Assembly: GCA_011109175.1 (NCBI GenBank)
Contig: RDEW01000028.1
Location: 405,784 to 469,783, forward strand
Length of the DNA: 64,000 bases
Source of the DNA: Dicyema japonicum
Lineage: Eukaryota; Dicyemida; Rhombozoa; Dicyemidae
Direction of reading: 5' to 3'
Made by a program: the position numbers and the translations under genes. The notes under the pieces were generated by a model. It had not been told where the DNA came from, ran no database searches, and saw only the letters and a program-made list of their open reading frames with translations. Position 1 is the stretch's first letter. Every line of letters starts with the position of its first letter. This document shows positions 1 through 11,929 of the stretch, one piece after another.

Positions 1-330
1 TCCTTCATTCTTCTATTTTTGAACCAAACCCGTCAATTAATTAGAAAATACTATTACTACGTTGTCCGAGAGCCCAAGCTTTGCAGAGATCTCTTCACGA
101 AGATAAACATCCGGAAAATTCGTCTCGTTGAAATAAATAGCTAAGACATCCTTCTGTTCTTGAGTAAACGTGGTCCTCGAACGTTTCTTCTTCGGACATT
201 CAACTAAAATTAAATATAATCATTCAAAATTTAATCACAAACATAAAACCTTTATTTCTCTCCAAAATCGAGTCTTTTTGACTTTCATCCTCGGGTTTTT
301 TGCTACAAATAAAGCAACTCCAATGGAATA
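1..330 (-). CDS. Paired-class homeodomain transcription factor (K50, Otx/Gsc-like), partial
   Basis: The minus strand encodes most of a homeodomain: a basic N-terminal arm followed by RSRTTFTQEQ, then NFPDVYLREE, the helix-3 start KLGLSDNVV, and after a gap VWFKNRRMK at the window edge. Lysine after WF (position 50) is the Otx/Goosecoid/Pitx-type recognition residue, so this should be a sequence-specific nuclear DNA-binding protein. An intron of about 46 nt (204-249) ends in TTTTAG and joins an upstream acidic exon (about 250-330). A second gap at 30-51 is exactly 22 nt, starts with GT and contains a branch-point-like CTAAT, but ends in GG instead of AG. The gene runs off the window, so its C-terminus is missing. 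Placement in the paired class is by motif only; the exact family is uncertain. Confidence 0.8.
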
Positions 331-419
331 TTCGCACAAATTATAAAACTGCCGCACAAACCTAAAGTATTCATCATAATTTCTCATTGTGTTCTCCCCC
401 TTGTAGAGATTAACACAGT

Positions 420-2314
420 CAAATTAACTGGCTTTTTCGCTAAATAATACAAAACAATAAATTTAAATGAAAGTACTTAACGTAACAATCATTAAACACA
501 TTTAATCTCCCATGTTACAGAAAACGTAATTTATGGGGGACGATGAGGGTTGCTTGAACTAAAACTAAGACCAGAACGGATACTGTAAATTTCGACAAAT
601 TTAGAAAAAATCAATTTTAGATATTACTTTGGCCAAGAATATTTGGCTTTTGAAACAAATGAGACGACATCATCACACTTTGCTGAACAAAAGAAATACA
701 GTAAATCCATATATTAAGTGTTAGTCAGTAATCTTTTAATAAAACTGGATTAAATTTCAATATTTTATAACAACAAATAAAAATCGATTAAAGACAAAAT
801 TTTAAGATATAATGACTTAGACAAAGATAAGAGATTTGTACAATTCGATAATGTAGTAAATTGACTTTATATAAAAAACTGAATTTTGTAATTTCTACGA
901 CATTAAAAAAACATTAATAATTTCCTTCTTCTTCCCAAGGCAGACTGTTCTTATCCAAGTTTCTCTAATTTTGACCAGAAGGAATTAGAACCCCGACATT
1001 GATGCTTCAGATTACTATTTATTTCAAAGTCTCGTGATTCTGATGTCTGGTGAGTCAATTAAGAGTGGGGACGAGAGGTTATATCCACATTAAATTGGCA
1101 TATGGACTGGACTTAAAATCCAATATCGAAGAGGATTACGACCTGAAAGTCAGAAAGATAGAAAAATTATTACATCACTTATGGAAAATGTGATGTAATT
1201 TTTGGAGTCTAAACGAAGTAGAGACATGTGGTGTCTCATAAAATGACCCTACACAATGAATACAAACCCACTTAATTAGTTTTGGTTCAGGTTTTGGTTT
1301 CTTAACAGTAATTAGTTTTGGGGTTTGTTAGAAAATAAAATTTGTCTTGTCTTATATCCACATTGAATGGATGAAGACATTAAGTATAATAGAACTATAG
1401 TGTACCAAAATAGACTCAACCTTTTGACTTATTAACCACTGGACTAGTTTGGGTTAATTTTTACTTTCTAGCCAACTCCCGAAGAGTGGTTGTTCACTTT
1501 ACTATGGAGCTCGTCGAAACAACTGTTGACTTGCAAGAACTAGGTAAAATGAACTCAGAGCGATGCAACGACTCTTTCTTACGATCATGAGAGGTAACTC
1601 TCAATCGTTTCAGAATATTAATCTTTCATTAACATCTAAATTTTGTAAAAACCGGCATAATTGCAGATTACATAAACGACCTTTTAATCTCAAATTTAGT
1701 GAAATTTGAAGTTGATAGAAATTCAAAATATAAGCAAATTATAGGAACTATAACTAAGATGGTTGAACAATCATAATTTACAATACACTAATCTCTTTAT
1801 TGTTGAAACAAAATAATCAAAAAGGTCATACAGCGACCGAGGCTATTCCTCTCAGGATAGCGAGCGATTCACTCAAGTAACCAGCGCTTACGGGAATATT
1901 CTGTTATGTATAATTCAGATTCCCTAGACGACTTAAGAATTCAAGTCACAGGCAAGAAGTTTCAACTGCGATCGAAACAAACAAAACATATAATAATTAA
2001 TTTACAGATAAATTCACAGATTTCGCGATTTAACGGTTTGCACAGTACACTTAGTGCCTTCATATATTCAGCCCTCTTCTTAATGGACATAGAAGACATC
2101 AAAAACCAAAATTTTTATAATAAGAAAGCATTGGTTACCAACATCTGAAATCTAACCCCACCCAAAATTAAAGGAACTTAGAGAAGAAAAGTCTGCCTTG
2201 AGGAGGAATAAAGAAAATATTAATTCTAGAATGTTCTCTTAATTATAAACCCACTCGGCAGATAATTCAAAGCCTAACTACAAGCATTTTCTGATACAAA
2301 AAGACAACAATAAA
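420..2314. other. Gene-poor stretch
   Basis: AT-rich sequence with only short open frames. The longest is a plus-strand frame of 80 codons at 1906-2148 with no recognisable motif. A short basic and acidic open stretch near 1095-1195 may be a relic of a mobile element, but nothing supports a gene. Confidence 0.4.
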
Positions 2315-3777
2315 TTATTCAGTAGAGATATTCTTATAACAGTCCTCATTAATTGATCTCAAAATAGAAGCCGATCTTTGATTCCTTCTTTTATATTCAA
2401 TCAACATTGAATTGGTCATTTTAGAAAATGGAACTTTTTTCCTTCCCTTGAAAGGTACTATTCTAGGAATCCTATAATCAAGCTTCATTCTATCAATTTC
2501 AGTCATCCGCAGATCAGAATCATCAACGGGAGATGGTGGTTCAGCCAGAACGACTGGGAAATTCATCAAACCTGGTTCAAGTTTCAGAACCATCAGCCCC
2601 GTATCCTCGGCTAACTTTTGATGAGTATCCTGTAATAACCGTAAAGGGGACCATTGCAAGCATTCCATTGAAAAATGCAGCAACAAGCGAATCGTGATTT
2701 GGACACTTTTTCTGCAGTTTAACGTAAACGTCCTTAACTCCAACAAGGAAGAATAACTTTGCTAAAATTCTCTGCGACACAATCCCGTAACCTGAAAATA
2801 AAAGATTGAAAAACCACGTTCTTTACGAAAAACGGTCATTTTTGCTGATCCCTGCCTCCAATCCATATCATGAAAAACTATTTAAAATAAATTCTTATAA
2901 ATTAGTGAGGTATTGTATGATTTTAAATATATTTAAATATTTATAAATTACCTGTTCTATTTTCAAAAAGTTCAAAATAAAATAAATTATTTGAAGCGGT
3001 AATTTTCGCCTAAACAATGTTGTATAGTAAAACTTACAGATTTTATGGCTTCCCTGAACATGTTACTCTTCTCAGATCCGTATCCTAAATAAATAAAAGG
3101 TAAACCAGCCACTCCTTTGCAGTTTCCGACAGCCACAATTGCCTTAAACTGATTTAATCTCCCCAAAGTCGTCATTATGTAAAATCTTCTCAACTGGGAG
3201 TAAAAACAAACCCGAAACCGATAGAATAACACTTTTCAGTTGACTAATAGGTTCTTACAAGTAAAAATAAACAATACGGTCGTTATCATCATAAACAATG
3301 CCAGCTGAATTCCCAACCAATCTATTTCCGCTGAATCCTCGAACGAGAGGGTGTTTTATTTTACCAACAAATGATGACTTCTTAATATCCGCCCTGGTGA
3401 ATTCTCTCTCAGAAACATCAAGTTCATTCCTTTTCCCAAAGTCTGGATTCGTTATCTCATCCAAATCAATGTCAGCTTTGCTTAGGTCAGGGAACTTTAC
3501 TCTGTGTTTACCTAAGACCTTAGTAGTCTTAATACCATATCCAAATTTTTGCCCCATATCTATGGGTATGACCTTTTTAGTCTGTTTTCCCCGTCCTTTC
3601 TTCTTTCCAGCAGAACTGACCCCTGCTAATTTATCCCATAATTTTTCAGAATCAGCTTTGTAGGTTAGTATTAATTATACAGCGAGTAAAGAATGAATTT
3701 TTGACCACCGTCGTGTTGATTCTGCGTATTTGTATGATCTGTCTTAGTTGGCTTAAGTTATTCAAGGCCAACGTCAT
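2315..3777 (-). CDS. MRPS5: Mitochondrial small-subunit ribosomal protein uS5m
   Basis: This gene encodes the mitoribosomal protein uS5m, which sits in the small subunit near the decoding site. It can be reconstructed from a start at 3775-3777 with a basic, hydrophobic presequence-like N-terminus. Next come FFTRSDSEKLWD (metazoan MRPS5 has FFTRLSADELW), the KGRGKQTKK basic block, the S5 core FKAIVAVGN-KGVAG, GYGIVSQRI, and the C-terminal DTHQKLAEDTGLMVLKLEPG. About eight exons join in frame. Introns read by eye are about 25, 70, 28, 76, 23 and 22 nt (the last at 2630-2651), and one has a TACTAAC branch-point-like sequence. The length is normal for the family and no break was found. The neighbours are unrelated genes. 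Confidence 0.93.
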
Positions 3778-4434
3778 ATCAACGTGAAAGATTTAAATTT
3801 TTATTGTTATTTTATTTATTTATATATTAAGAAACTTCAAGATTATCAAAAAAGAATGTGTTAAAGCAAACTAATCAAGTGACCCCAGTTTATAGTACTC
3901 CCTCACCTACATACACAAGTTGTCCGCCGTTCAAGAAGCTGCCAACAAAATAGTTGACCCCAGTTTCTAGTCTACCCCTCTCGAAACACATTTTGCTAAA
4001 CGAATGTAAGTAGTCATTCCAAACAATTTCTTAAACAAAATCCTGCTCAAATACTTTGAAACTTAGTCAAAATACAAGGTGGTGTCATTCCCAATAAAAA
4101 GAGTAACACGGGACCCTTTCAGGCTTTGTCCTCCACCTGTCGGTCCGGGATTACTTAGTAAGTTAGGGACTTCTTCCATTTAAACAGAGAGACTAAGAAT
4201 CACCATTATATTGAGAGAAATTGCGGCCATCCGATGATCCAAGCCTCTTTCGATAGCTTCCTCGTCCTCTATACAATGTTCCTCTAGGAATACAACGTAC
4301 TCTCTATATTCTCGAGTTACAGGTAGATGCTTGAGTGGGGTAATCCGCGCATAAGGTATTTCAATCGCTATAAAACTGGAGGTTAGGAAACTATCGGATG
4401 ACAAATCCACGAGAATTGGGTTTGCACGACCCAT
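3778..4434. other. Intergenic, no supported gene
   Basis: AT-rich sequence. The phrase TGACCCCAGTTT occurs twice (about 3880 and 3955). A minus-strand open frame of 84 codons (4180-4434) shows no known motif and abuts the LINE remnant that follows, so it is not called as a gene. Confidence 0.35.
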
Positions 4435-4890
4435 TGCTGTAGATATGGAAGGATAGTTGACGTTAAAGGTCTTTACGCTCTCTCCTTTCGGATAATAACG
4501 GAGTTATTGTGTGGGGACTAAAGCAGCTAGATTCCCGGTCCTGCTGAAGTTTCTCGGACTGGCCTCAGCCAACAAAAGGCCTGACAGAACAATTCTCTTC
4601 CTATAGGAAAGTGGTAGATATATCGCCTGGGACGCTATCTATGTAAATAACTTCTCTACTACAACCTTGAGCCTCAGGAAAGGGTGAGGCCCTAAAGATG
4701 AAGAAATACGAATGTCTCTGTGGACAGTTCATTTTTGAACCTATCGCCGTGGAAACTTAATGGAATCATGTCACTGACCCTACTAAACAGAATAGGATCG
4801 CGAAGAGGAAAAATAATAGGAGAGGAAAGAACTGGATGATTGAATCGGTTCTCAATTCTGAGAGCAGCTAGTAATTGCTGACTTAGTTTT
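4435..4890 (+). mobile_element. RLE-type LINE C-terminus remnant (family B)
   Basis: Across several stop-broken frames the plus strand reads KGLYALSPFG, LASANKRPDRTILFL, GRYIAWDA and LNRIGSRRGKIIGEE. This is the order seen at the C-terminus of non-LTR retrotransposon proteins with a restriction-like endonuclease (PD...WD motif, then VET, then an NRIG block). It is a decayed 3' end of the family found more intact at 14150-16240 and 55240-55540. Confidence 0.65.
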
Positions 4891-5185
4891 TGTCTATAAT
4901 TTGTTTGTGGTTATATTAGAAATGACGTCCGTCTGTACCACAAGGAAGTGACCCCACAATGAAAGACATCAAAGCACAAACTAATCCAGACTCTCAGATC
5001 ATCCACCTCAACAAACTATTATTTTTATTGAAGAAATCTTTCAGTCCTGAGACCTCAACTATTTTTAAGGAATCTATGGGAGCGATAGGCATTTGTGAAT
5101 AAGCGGCAAAAGGGTGCCCTCTTGCTTATTAGTAAGACTGAGGTAACTAAATAACTAAAAATGAAAGATTTTATTTAAAACAAGT

Positions 5186-6690
5186 TTATATGACTTGGCG
5201 CCATTTTGGAATCCCTCTACAATAATCTCGTGCTTGAAAATACCGTTTTGACGATTCTAAAATTAATTGACCAGTTTTTTCCTTTTCTTGGCTTATTTTG
5301 GAAATCCAATTTTTAGTAGGATTACATACTCGGCTCGGATCTCGTGTGACTTCAACCTCCAGTAATAATAATTTGAACTTTCTCCTTCAGGTTTTCTAGT
5401 CTCCTCTGCTTCTCCTCCTTTTGTTGCTTTAATTTTTGAGCTTTCTCTAGTGATTCTTCTAGTTTTAGTCTGTCCTTTAAAATTACTCCATAAACTCGAA
5501 CTCTTTGAAGAAACCGTTGAGACTCACGCTTAAAGTCTTCCTTCTTTAATTTAATCATTTTCAAAATCTCTTCCTCACTTTTACCAGAAGTCCTTGGAAT
5601 TGAGTTCTGAGCATTTTTATAGCTTTCCAGCTTCATCTTTTGTTTATCGTAGTAATCTTGGGTTCGCTTCTCTTTTGCTTGAAATACTCGATTTTCCTGA
5701 ATTTTTGATTCTTCCACTTGTTTAATTCTTACACTTTTTTGGAATTTCCACTTTTCTATATCTTCTTTTGTCGCCTTCCTTTGGTCCTCACTTACAGTAC
5801 ATGTGATCTTTTTTACTTCTGGCTCGTCGAAAGATGGGTTTACGGTTATTTTACCTTTTTCACTTTTCTCCGTTTTCCATTTTTGTATTACAAGTTTCTT
5901 GGCTTGTAATAGTCTTAAATATTCTTGAAACCATCGCACGTGGCTTTCAATTTCTGATTCGCTTTTTATACTCCCGAAAAGAGGCAATAAATACTGAACA
6001 ACTTTTTTCATGGATTCCATCCCTTCTGTTCTAGTGTACAGCTTAATGAACGCGGAATGATCGGCTGTCTCCCAGCCACCACATTCTCCCCCGTTTTTCA
6101 TTACAAACTCCTAAAATAAATTGTCTTTATACGTCAAATTCTTTGACTTGGGAAGGTAAGTTATTGGAATAACTCCCACAGTCAATCTTTACCTTAGCGA
6201 CATATTTCGAATTTGTCTTCCACTCTTTTTGCTTTGATTCTAAGACTGCCAACGACTGAGTCAGTATTTTTTCTTCTTTAACTAATTCGGAGAATCTTGC
6301 TTAATTTATATTTATTACATCTCCATGTAATCATTTCGGCATTCGCTAATTTTCGATCCCGCTTGGAAAACCACTTCCTTCAGACTATTCATATCCCCTG
6401 CCGATTTGTTGCTAATGATCAGTTGAAATTTATCCAGAATTTTTTGAATCTCAATTCCACGTGTTAATAATTCGTTTTCTACGTTATTTCAGATATTGGA
6501 AACCGAATTGGTTGGTTTCTTCAGCATTTTGTTTGTATTCCTCCATCATTTTGCTGTAATAGTGAGTATTCTTATTCTTCAGAAATAACTTTTGGCATTC
6601 TTTTTCTAACTGCTGACAGCTTTGGGTTTTAATGTTGTGCAAACCTAAGAGCCAAAGTACCAACTTCAGAGGCCGACATGTAGCTAGTCT
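5186..6690 (-). CDS. CCDC112: CCDC112-like coiled-coil protein
   Basis: The product is a long coiled-coil protein of the CCDC112 family, which is linked to centrosomes and cilia in animals. The central exon (5352-6120) contains GGECGGWETADHSAFIKLYTR, matching the family's GGW(D/E)xxDHxxF block, then VRWFQEYLRLL and a Lys/Glu-rich coiled coil. A 22-nt intron (5357-5378) joins this to VEVTRDPSRVCNPTKNW and IPKWRQ before the stop at 5186-5188, reproducing the family's EKVENNVSRDPSRLYKPTKGW and IPTWRQ ending. Upstream exons are joined by introns of about 22, 23 and 25 nt and carry further coiled coil (EFDEFVMK, QKILDKFQL). The first exon is uncertain; ATGTCGGCCTCTGAA near 6683 is one plausible start. 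Confidence 0.88.
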
Positions 6691-6699
6691 GTCACTATG

Positions 6700-8029
6700 G
6701 CAACAATTATCTACAAAATTAAACATTTCTGACGAAACTCTTAAATTGAGGCTTATAATAAAAGGATTCAATTTAAAAATTCATAATTCAGATTTAATTT
6801 CTTAGTAACTAATGTGCTTAGGATTAGCTCGCAGTAACTCGGACAAGAACAGAAAAACAAACTAATGCCTCTCCTAGAAAATTGTTTACTTTATTGAGGG
6901 GGGTAACTCTTAATTCAATTCAAAGTACTCCTTAATCAATCCAGAGACCAGGTCGAAGGTTCTTTTCTTATGCTCTGTCCTTTTTCTATCAGTTAACGTG
7001 TAGTCATCGAGCTGTCTAAGGAAGCGACCTGTTCTAGGAAGGCAATTACTCGTCGATTGAACAAATGTCCTTATTGGGACATCAAATTATAAAGCATCCA
7101 TATAATTTTATAAATTTTGAACACCACAACACTCACATTGTAACAATTAGGGGTAACTTTAGTAATAAATACGGCGGTTTTGTCAATAAAATCAAAACTT
7201 CTTTATTGGAAAAATTAGTATCTAAGACCGAAATTTTAAACCGAAAACGTTTTGAATTTCATTATTCTGTATTTTAATAAACATTTTGATTAGTTTTTTT
7301 TAATATAAAAATTTTTTGTGGATAAATTTATCATAAAGTCAAAAAATGTCAAAATTTTGAAATTTTAAAGTCACTTTTTAGATCAACATTTTTTATAGTC
7401 AAAATAAAAATCGCATTAGTGATAAAGGGTCGTTATTTTAATAACTACATTGAATCTTCGCAACCTGACCGTATTTCGAAAAATTTTCAAAAAAAAATTA
7501 TATTCCCCTGACTAATTGGCCAAATTTTAAATTTAATACTAATTAAAAAAATTTTTTTTATTACCACATGTTTTCCAATGTTCCTCTTGGACAATATACT
7601 TACCCTACATTTCATGAAAAAATCTCAAATTACAAACTATGACAAAGAAAATTATGTTGTTTCGTGCCGGTTCTTAGATGGAAGATTCTCGCAATTGTTT
7701 CAAGAGATGATATCGAGAAAAACAACAAATAATTTCTTGCTTAAGAAAACACTATTTTGAAAGATTCTAAAAAAATCAACGTATTTTAAAGCTGCATATG
7801 AAATAAGGTTTCCGAAACCTTAAGAGAAGTTGGTACGACAGATGAAAAAACAAAAATTTAAAGACCTCGTCTCTATTAGCTTTGCTCAAACATTACCTGC
7901 GATATAAGTTTTAATCAGTGATGACGTTAATACATACTCACAACATATATTTTCATAAAAAAACATAAAATAATAAATAAGTAAATTAACTACTTTTAAG
8001 ATAACTAAATTTTAGTAATATTAGTTAAG
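6700..8029. other. Gene-poor, very AT-rich stretch
   Basis: Long A/T runs, especially 7280-7570. Short open frames at 7065-7277 and 7578-7760 show low-complexity composition and no recognisable domain. No gene is supported. Confidence 0.45.
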
Positions 8030-9355
8030 TCAGAGAGCTGTGGGGACTACAGCAGGCCGGTAAACATAAGGATATTTCTTAGCATTAGCATGCTTCACAA
8101 ATGGACGCAAAAAGTAGGCAGTATAGGGAAGAATGGACTCTGGAGTTACCCCCAGATCTGAGAAATTTTGATAGCCCATTGGTCGGTCAGATATACATTC
8201 CTAGAAATATTAGCACCTACAAACCCTCTCAAGCTTATCCAATGTGTAATTTCTTGTTATGGGTCTTATAGACTCAAGAAATTGAATTTTGTATTTATAA
8301 AAACCCAGTCATATTGGTGATCTGGGAATCCCAGTTGTCAGTAGACTGAATAATGAACCTCACTAGTTCATCCAAACGGTATTTCACGGGCCTGTGTTCG
8401 AATTAAACTTCAAACCCAGTCAATTCGACGATTTGACCCTTCAGTGGTCTTTCAATCAACTCCATCAGGGCAGTCACGACATCATACGCCTAAATTGCGA
8501 ACTTTATAATACCAAAACAGGTTGCTTTACTGTTTCTTGGCCTTCTCTCCACAGTGGAAGAGATCCCGACACAGTGCGCCTGTCTTGAAAATAAAGTAAA
8601 AAATTACAAATATCGGCGTAGTAATACAAAAATTTATCATAAAATCCCACCATATCGGAAGGACGGACAATCGTAGCATCCGGGAATTCCGAAAGCACGG
8701 CTTCTTCCCCCAAACGCCTACAGTTAACAGAGGGCACACTTTTGACTGTAAAAAACGGGAGCCCATTTTAATAATGTGGAATTCTTGCTTAGAAGAAACG
8801 TTCAGAGCAGAAAAATGTATGAAAGCCTCGACTCCCAATTGCTTTGAAATCCTGGCTATTCTGCCAGCCCCTTCGCAGTGCACTTTTTCGAAAGAAAAAT
8901 TTCTACAAATTAAGGACGTCAACACCTTGTCTCGTACTCTTTCCCGATGAGATTTACCACAACGTCAGAGTATTTAATTGCAGATTCTATGGACTTTTCA
9001 TCCTCCAGGTGGAATGGCTTACTTTAAAAGAATGTTTAAACCTGAAACAAAATCTGTCGAGGGCAGCACATGGTTTGAGAGAATCCACGTGGTATGAGTC
9101 ACATCTGTGAGGGACGATTATTTGAGTGCCAATACGACCTATGAATTAGATAAAAACTGAGTTACCCAATCTGTTGATGATCATTCGTCCAAGAAACCCA
9201 TTTGCACCAAATACAGTTACCACTTTTCCACTAAATGAAGAACGTCCTCCCGTCCCACGTCGATAGGAAGCTAAATTGTCAGCTTTGCATGAGTTTGTGC
9301 GATAATTACGGGAAAAACTCTTTGATATTGTAATTTACTAATTAGCATAGTTCAT
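8030..9355 (-). CDS. NDUFA9: NADH dehydrogenase (complex I) subunit NDUFA9
   Basis: This is an atypical SDR-fold accessory subunit that binds NADPH and stabilises the Q-module junction of mitochondrial complex I. The reconstructed protein starts at 9353-9355 with a presequence-like N-terminus. A Rossmann motif follows ([13 protein letters not shown]), then [71 protein letters not shown] and [17 protein letters not shown]. These match the animal NDUFA9 order throughout. Roughly ten exons join in frame with introns of about 20-24 nt, one of them only 20 nt (9022-9041) and another of 20 nt near the 3' end. No break was found. The boundary around 8270-8330 is the least certain. Confidence 0.93.
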
Positions 9356-9485
9356 GATCAGAAATAAAAAAAATAATTCAAATATATAATAAAAATTTTT
9401 AAATAATTTATATTTACTTTATACAAATTCTCTCACAAATTCATTACCAGTAGGCTTAATCTAAGCCAATTGACACAATTCAACA

Positions 9486-10991
9486 ATGACGTTGTGGTTC
9501 ACCAAGAGGTGTCATTTGGTTGTGCCTGTGCCCTACACAGCACACATGAAAAAGAACCACATCATTTCCCTATCGTCTCTCTTCAAGGAGATCTCGATGG
9601 CGACCATTGAGCGGGCACGAAGCTTTCGCTCCCAAGAATCCCTCCTGACATCCGGTGACATTGAACTAAACCCAGGGCCGCAGAATAGACCCATCAGAAT
9701 CTTACAACTTAACATCAATGGAATCACCTCGAAACATACCGAATTGGCTGAGTACTTGGTTAAACACCGTATTGACATTGCCCTTCTACAGGAGTCACGT
9801 TTGTCTGCCTTCTCCCAAACACCAAAATTCAAAAACTACTCTTTGCTCCGTTCTGAGCGATCAAATGGATCTCACGGTGGTGGCCTGGTCACCCTCATTC
9901 ACAACTCCATCCCATTCACGGATACCACTGACCACACATTGACAGCGGCTTCTGATAAACATATGGAATTGCTATCCATCACCATCAATATTATGTCAAC
10001 TCCTTACACAATTCTGAATATCTACATTCCCCCTTCGTCTTGCTGCCAGAAGAGTTACCGACCAAACCTAGAATTCCTTCAACTATACGAAAACATAGTT
10101 ATTTGCGGCGATCTAAACGCTAAAGATCCACTATGGTTCCGAAACCAGAATTCGGACCACAGAGGGAAACAAGTGATCTCTGAACTGGAACACCTAGTGA
10201 TATTGAATAACCCCCGCCAACACACGAGATGTGGAACACGCCCTGGGGATCCTAACACGTCTCCCGACCTCTCCATATGCTCAGCTCCCCTTGCAAAATC
10301 GATCTACTGGGATGTCAGATATGACTTACCCTCAGATCATAACCCTATTCTGATCGACATCTTCTTGCATTTCGGACGAACTATGTCGAGGCGAACCTAT
10401 GTGAACTACAAAAGGGCGAGATGGATCGACTTCACGGTTGACGTCGAAACGTCGCTGGAAAACTTCTCTGTGAATAATTTTACCTCTCCAGACAAAGCCA
10501 TTGCACATTTCAACTCAGCCATCCTTTCGGCGGATAGAAAGCACGTCCCTAAAGGATTCATCCATGATTACAAACTATTTTTCAACAAAGAAATATTGGA
10601 TCTCATCTGTGAGAGAAGACGCCTAAAACGTTCCCGAACAACCAACCAGCAACTCCAAGATGAAATTTCTTCCCTAAACAAGAAGATAACCCACCTCATT
10701 ACGGAGCTCAAAAAGGAGAAGTGGTCCACTTTCGTCTCTCGATTGAATCCAAAATCAAAACCCCAAAGTTTCTGGAGATTTATCAGAGAAATACAATCAA
10801 ATCAAACCGAATCGAGCACAACCCATGGAGGTAGACTTGGAAAGGACAACCAAACGAAAGATTTCCACTGCCAGGCAAATGACTTGATGACTCACTATTG
10901 CAAAATGAGTCATATTCCAATGAATAAAGAAAATCGACCTCATATTACTAAACCCCCAAGGGTAACAAAGGCACGATTCGAAGTATCATAA
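9486..10991 (+). CDS. LINE ORF: leader, 2A-like peptide and endonuclease
   Basis: The 501-residue frame begins with a leader of about 55 residues that is hydrophobic and basic in part. LLTSGDIELNPGP follows at residues 53-65 (nt 9654-9680 for GDIELNPGP), which matches the 2A consensus D-x-E-x-N-P-G-P and could cause ribosome skipping between G and P. Directly after it comes the exonuclease-endonuclease-phosphatase fold: IRILQLNINGI, the catalytic-type LLQESR near residue 101, HGGGLV, GDLNAKD, SPDLSI and SDHNPI. The segment after residue 300 is a linker with a Lys-rich coiled region before the RT. The stop at 10991 is caused by a one-base shift; the neighbouring frame continues as GTIRSIISHVQN into the RT. 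Confidence 0.9.
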   Translation: MTLWFTKRCHLVVPVPYTAHMKKNHIISLSSLFKEISMATIERARSFRSQESLLTSGDIELNPGPQNRPIRILQLNINGITSKHTELAEYLVKHRIDIALLQESRLSAFSQTPKFKNYSLLRSERSNGSHGGGLVTLIHNSIPFTDTTDHTLTAASDKHMELLSITINIMSTPYTILNIYIPPSSCCQKSYRPNLEFLQLYENIVICGDLNAKDPLWFRNQNSDHRGKQVISELEHLVILNNPRQHTRCGTRPGDPNTSPDLSICSAPLAKSIYWDVRYDLPSDHNPILIDIFLHFGRTMSRRTYVNYKRARWIDFTVDVETSLENFSVNNFTSPDKAIAHFNSAILSADRKHVPKGFIHDYKLFFNKEILDLICERRRLKRSRTTNQQLQDEISSLNKKITHLITELKKEKWSTFVSRLNPKSKPQSFWRFIREIQSNQTESSTTHGGRLGKDNQTKDFHCQANDLMTHYCKMSHIPMNKENRPHITKPPRVTKARFEVS

Positions 10992-11923
10992 GTCATGTTC
11001 AAAACCTCATTACAAACTCAAGAAACTCACCAGCCACGGGACCCGATCGGATCAGCATATTCCACCTAAAGCACCTCGGTCCAAACGGGCTCTTGGCACT
11101 TAAAGATATCTACGAATTCTCCATCAACAGGTGTTTCATCCCGATGTTATGGAAGAAGTCGAACATTATCCCAATACTCAAGAACAACAAAGCCTCCTCC
11201 TTGCCCTCTTCGTTCAGGCCAATTTCCTTAACATCTGTTGTCTCAAAAATCCTCGAAAGGATCATTCTTAACGAAATCACCCCCTACCTCGACCTCTCCG
11301 ACTCACAACATGGTTTCCGTCCTTTACACTCGACCACCACGCACTTACTGACACTAACCCAATACATCTCCAACGGTTTCAACAACTGCAAACCCCCGGA
11401 ACGAACTGTCTTGGCCTCTATTGACCTAACTAAAGCTTTCGACAGAATCTCCCGTGTGGTCCTCTGCAACAAGATCTATTCTTCAAATATTCCCTCTGTA
11501 TGGAAGTCATGGCTCACAAATTTCCTCTCGGGAAGACTGGGTCATACGTGTCTATATTCAAATCTATCAAGATATCGACTCCTACCAAACGGTGTTCCCC
11601 AGGGATCAGTCCTTTCACCCTCACTTTTCAACCTTTACGTCAAAGACATCCCAACAACCCAAAATACGTTACTATTGACATATGCCGATGATCTAGTAAT
11701 CGCATCCAGGAGTGGCGATGTTCGACTGGCCACCGAAAAAGTGCAGTACCACCTGAACTTGCTATCCGACTGGATGAACTTAAACTGGATGAGTGTTTCC
11801 ACCTCGAAGTCATCAGCTACCCTGTTCACAACCGATCGAAGACAATTCAACCTAAACCCCACACTCTCGTTGGTGGTCGGCATAAGAAGACTTTCTTCCT
11901 CAGGTTCCTTCCAAAGATTGTAA
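10965..11923 (+). pseudogene. LINE reverse transcriptase region, frameshifted and truncated
   Basis: The frame continues from SIISHVQNLI through GPDRISIFHLKHLG, SFRPISLTSVVSKILERII, QHGFRP, IDLTKAFDRI (RT motif A), NGVPQGSVLSPSLFNLYV (motif B) and TYADDLVIASRS (motif C, nt about 11681-11692). All catalytic aspartates are present. The RT lies in a different frame from the endonuclease, and the protein is cut about 60 residues after YADD, so this copy cannot make a complete polymerase. Confidence 0.88.
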
Positions 11924-11929
11924 GTCTGG

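Larger units (their letters stand above)
9486..11923 (+). mobile_element. APE-type LINE (family A) with a 2A-like peptide, 3'-truncated
   Basis: A Jockey/CR1-like non-LTR retrotransposon. ORF 9486-10991 encodes an N-terminal leader, a 2A-like motif and an apurinic-type endonuclease. The reverse transcriptase follows in another frame from about 10965 to 11870. The RT stops soon after the YADD region; the sequence after about 11870 no longer matches an RT thumb and instead runs into a different LINE fragment. This is the longest family A copy in the window. Others are at 17640-18260, 31020-31660, 38945-39620, 57150-57800, 59430-59790 and 62660-63445. Confidence 0.9.

Noticed and set aside
3298-3663. 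Plus-strand frame of 121 codons
   Set aside because: It is the antisense shadow of the uS5m exons, which match a known family in order and phase.
5718-6034. Plus-strand hydrophobic frames
   Set aside because: They are the complement of the Lys/Glu-rich CCDC112 coiled coil, which always reads as Phe/Leu-rich on the other strand.
9533-9832. Minus-strand open frame of 99 codons opposite the LINE ORF
   Set aside because: It is the antisense of the 2A/endonuclease coding region and has no motif of its own.
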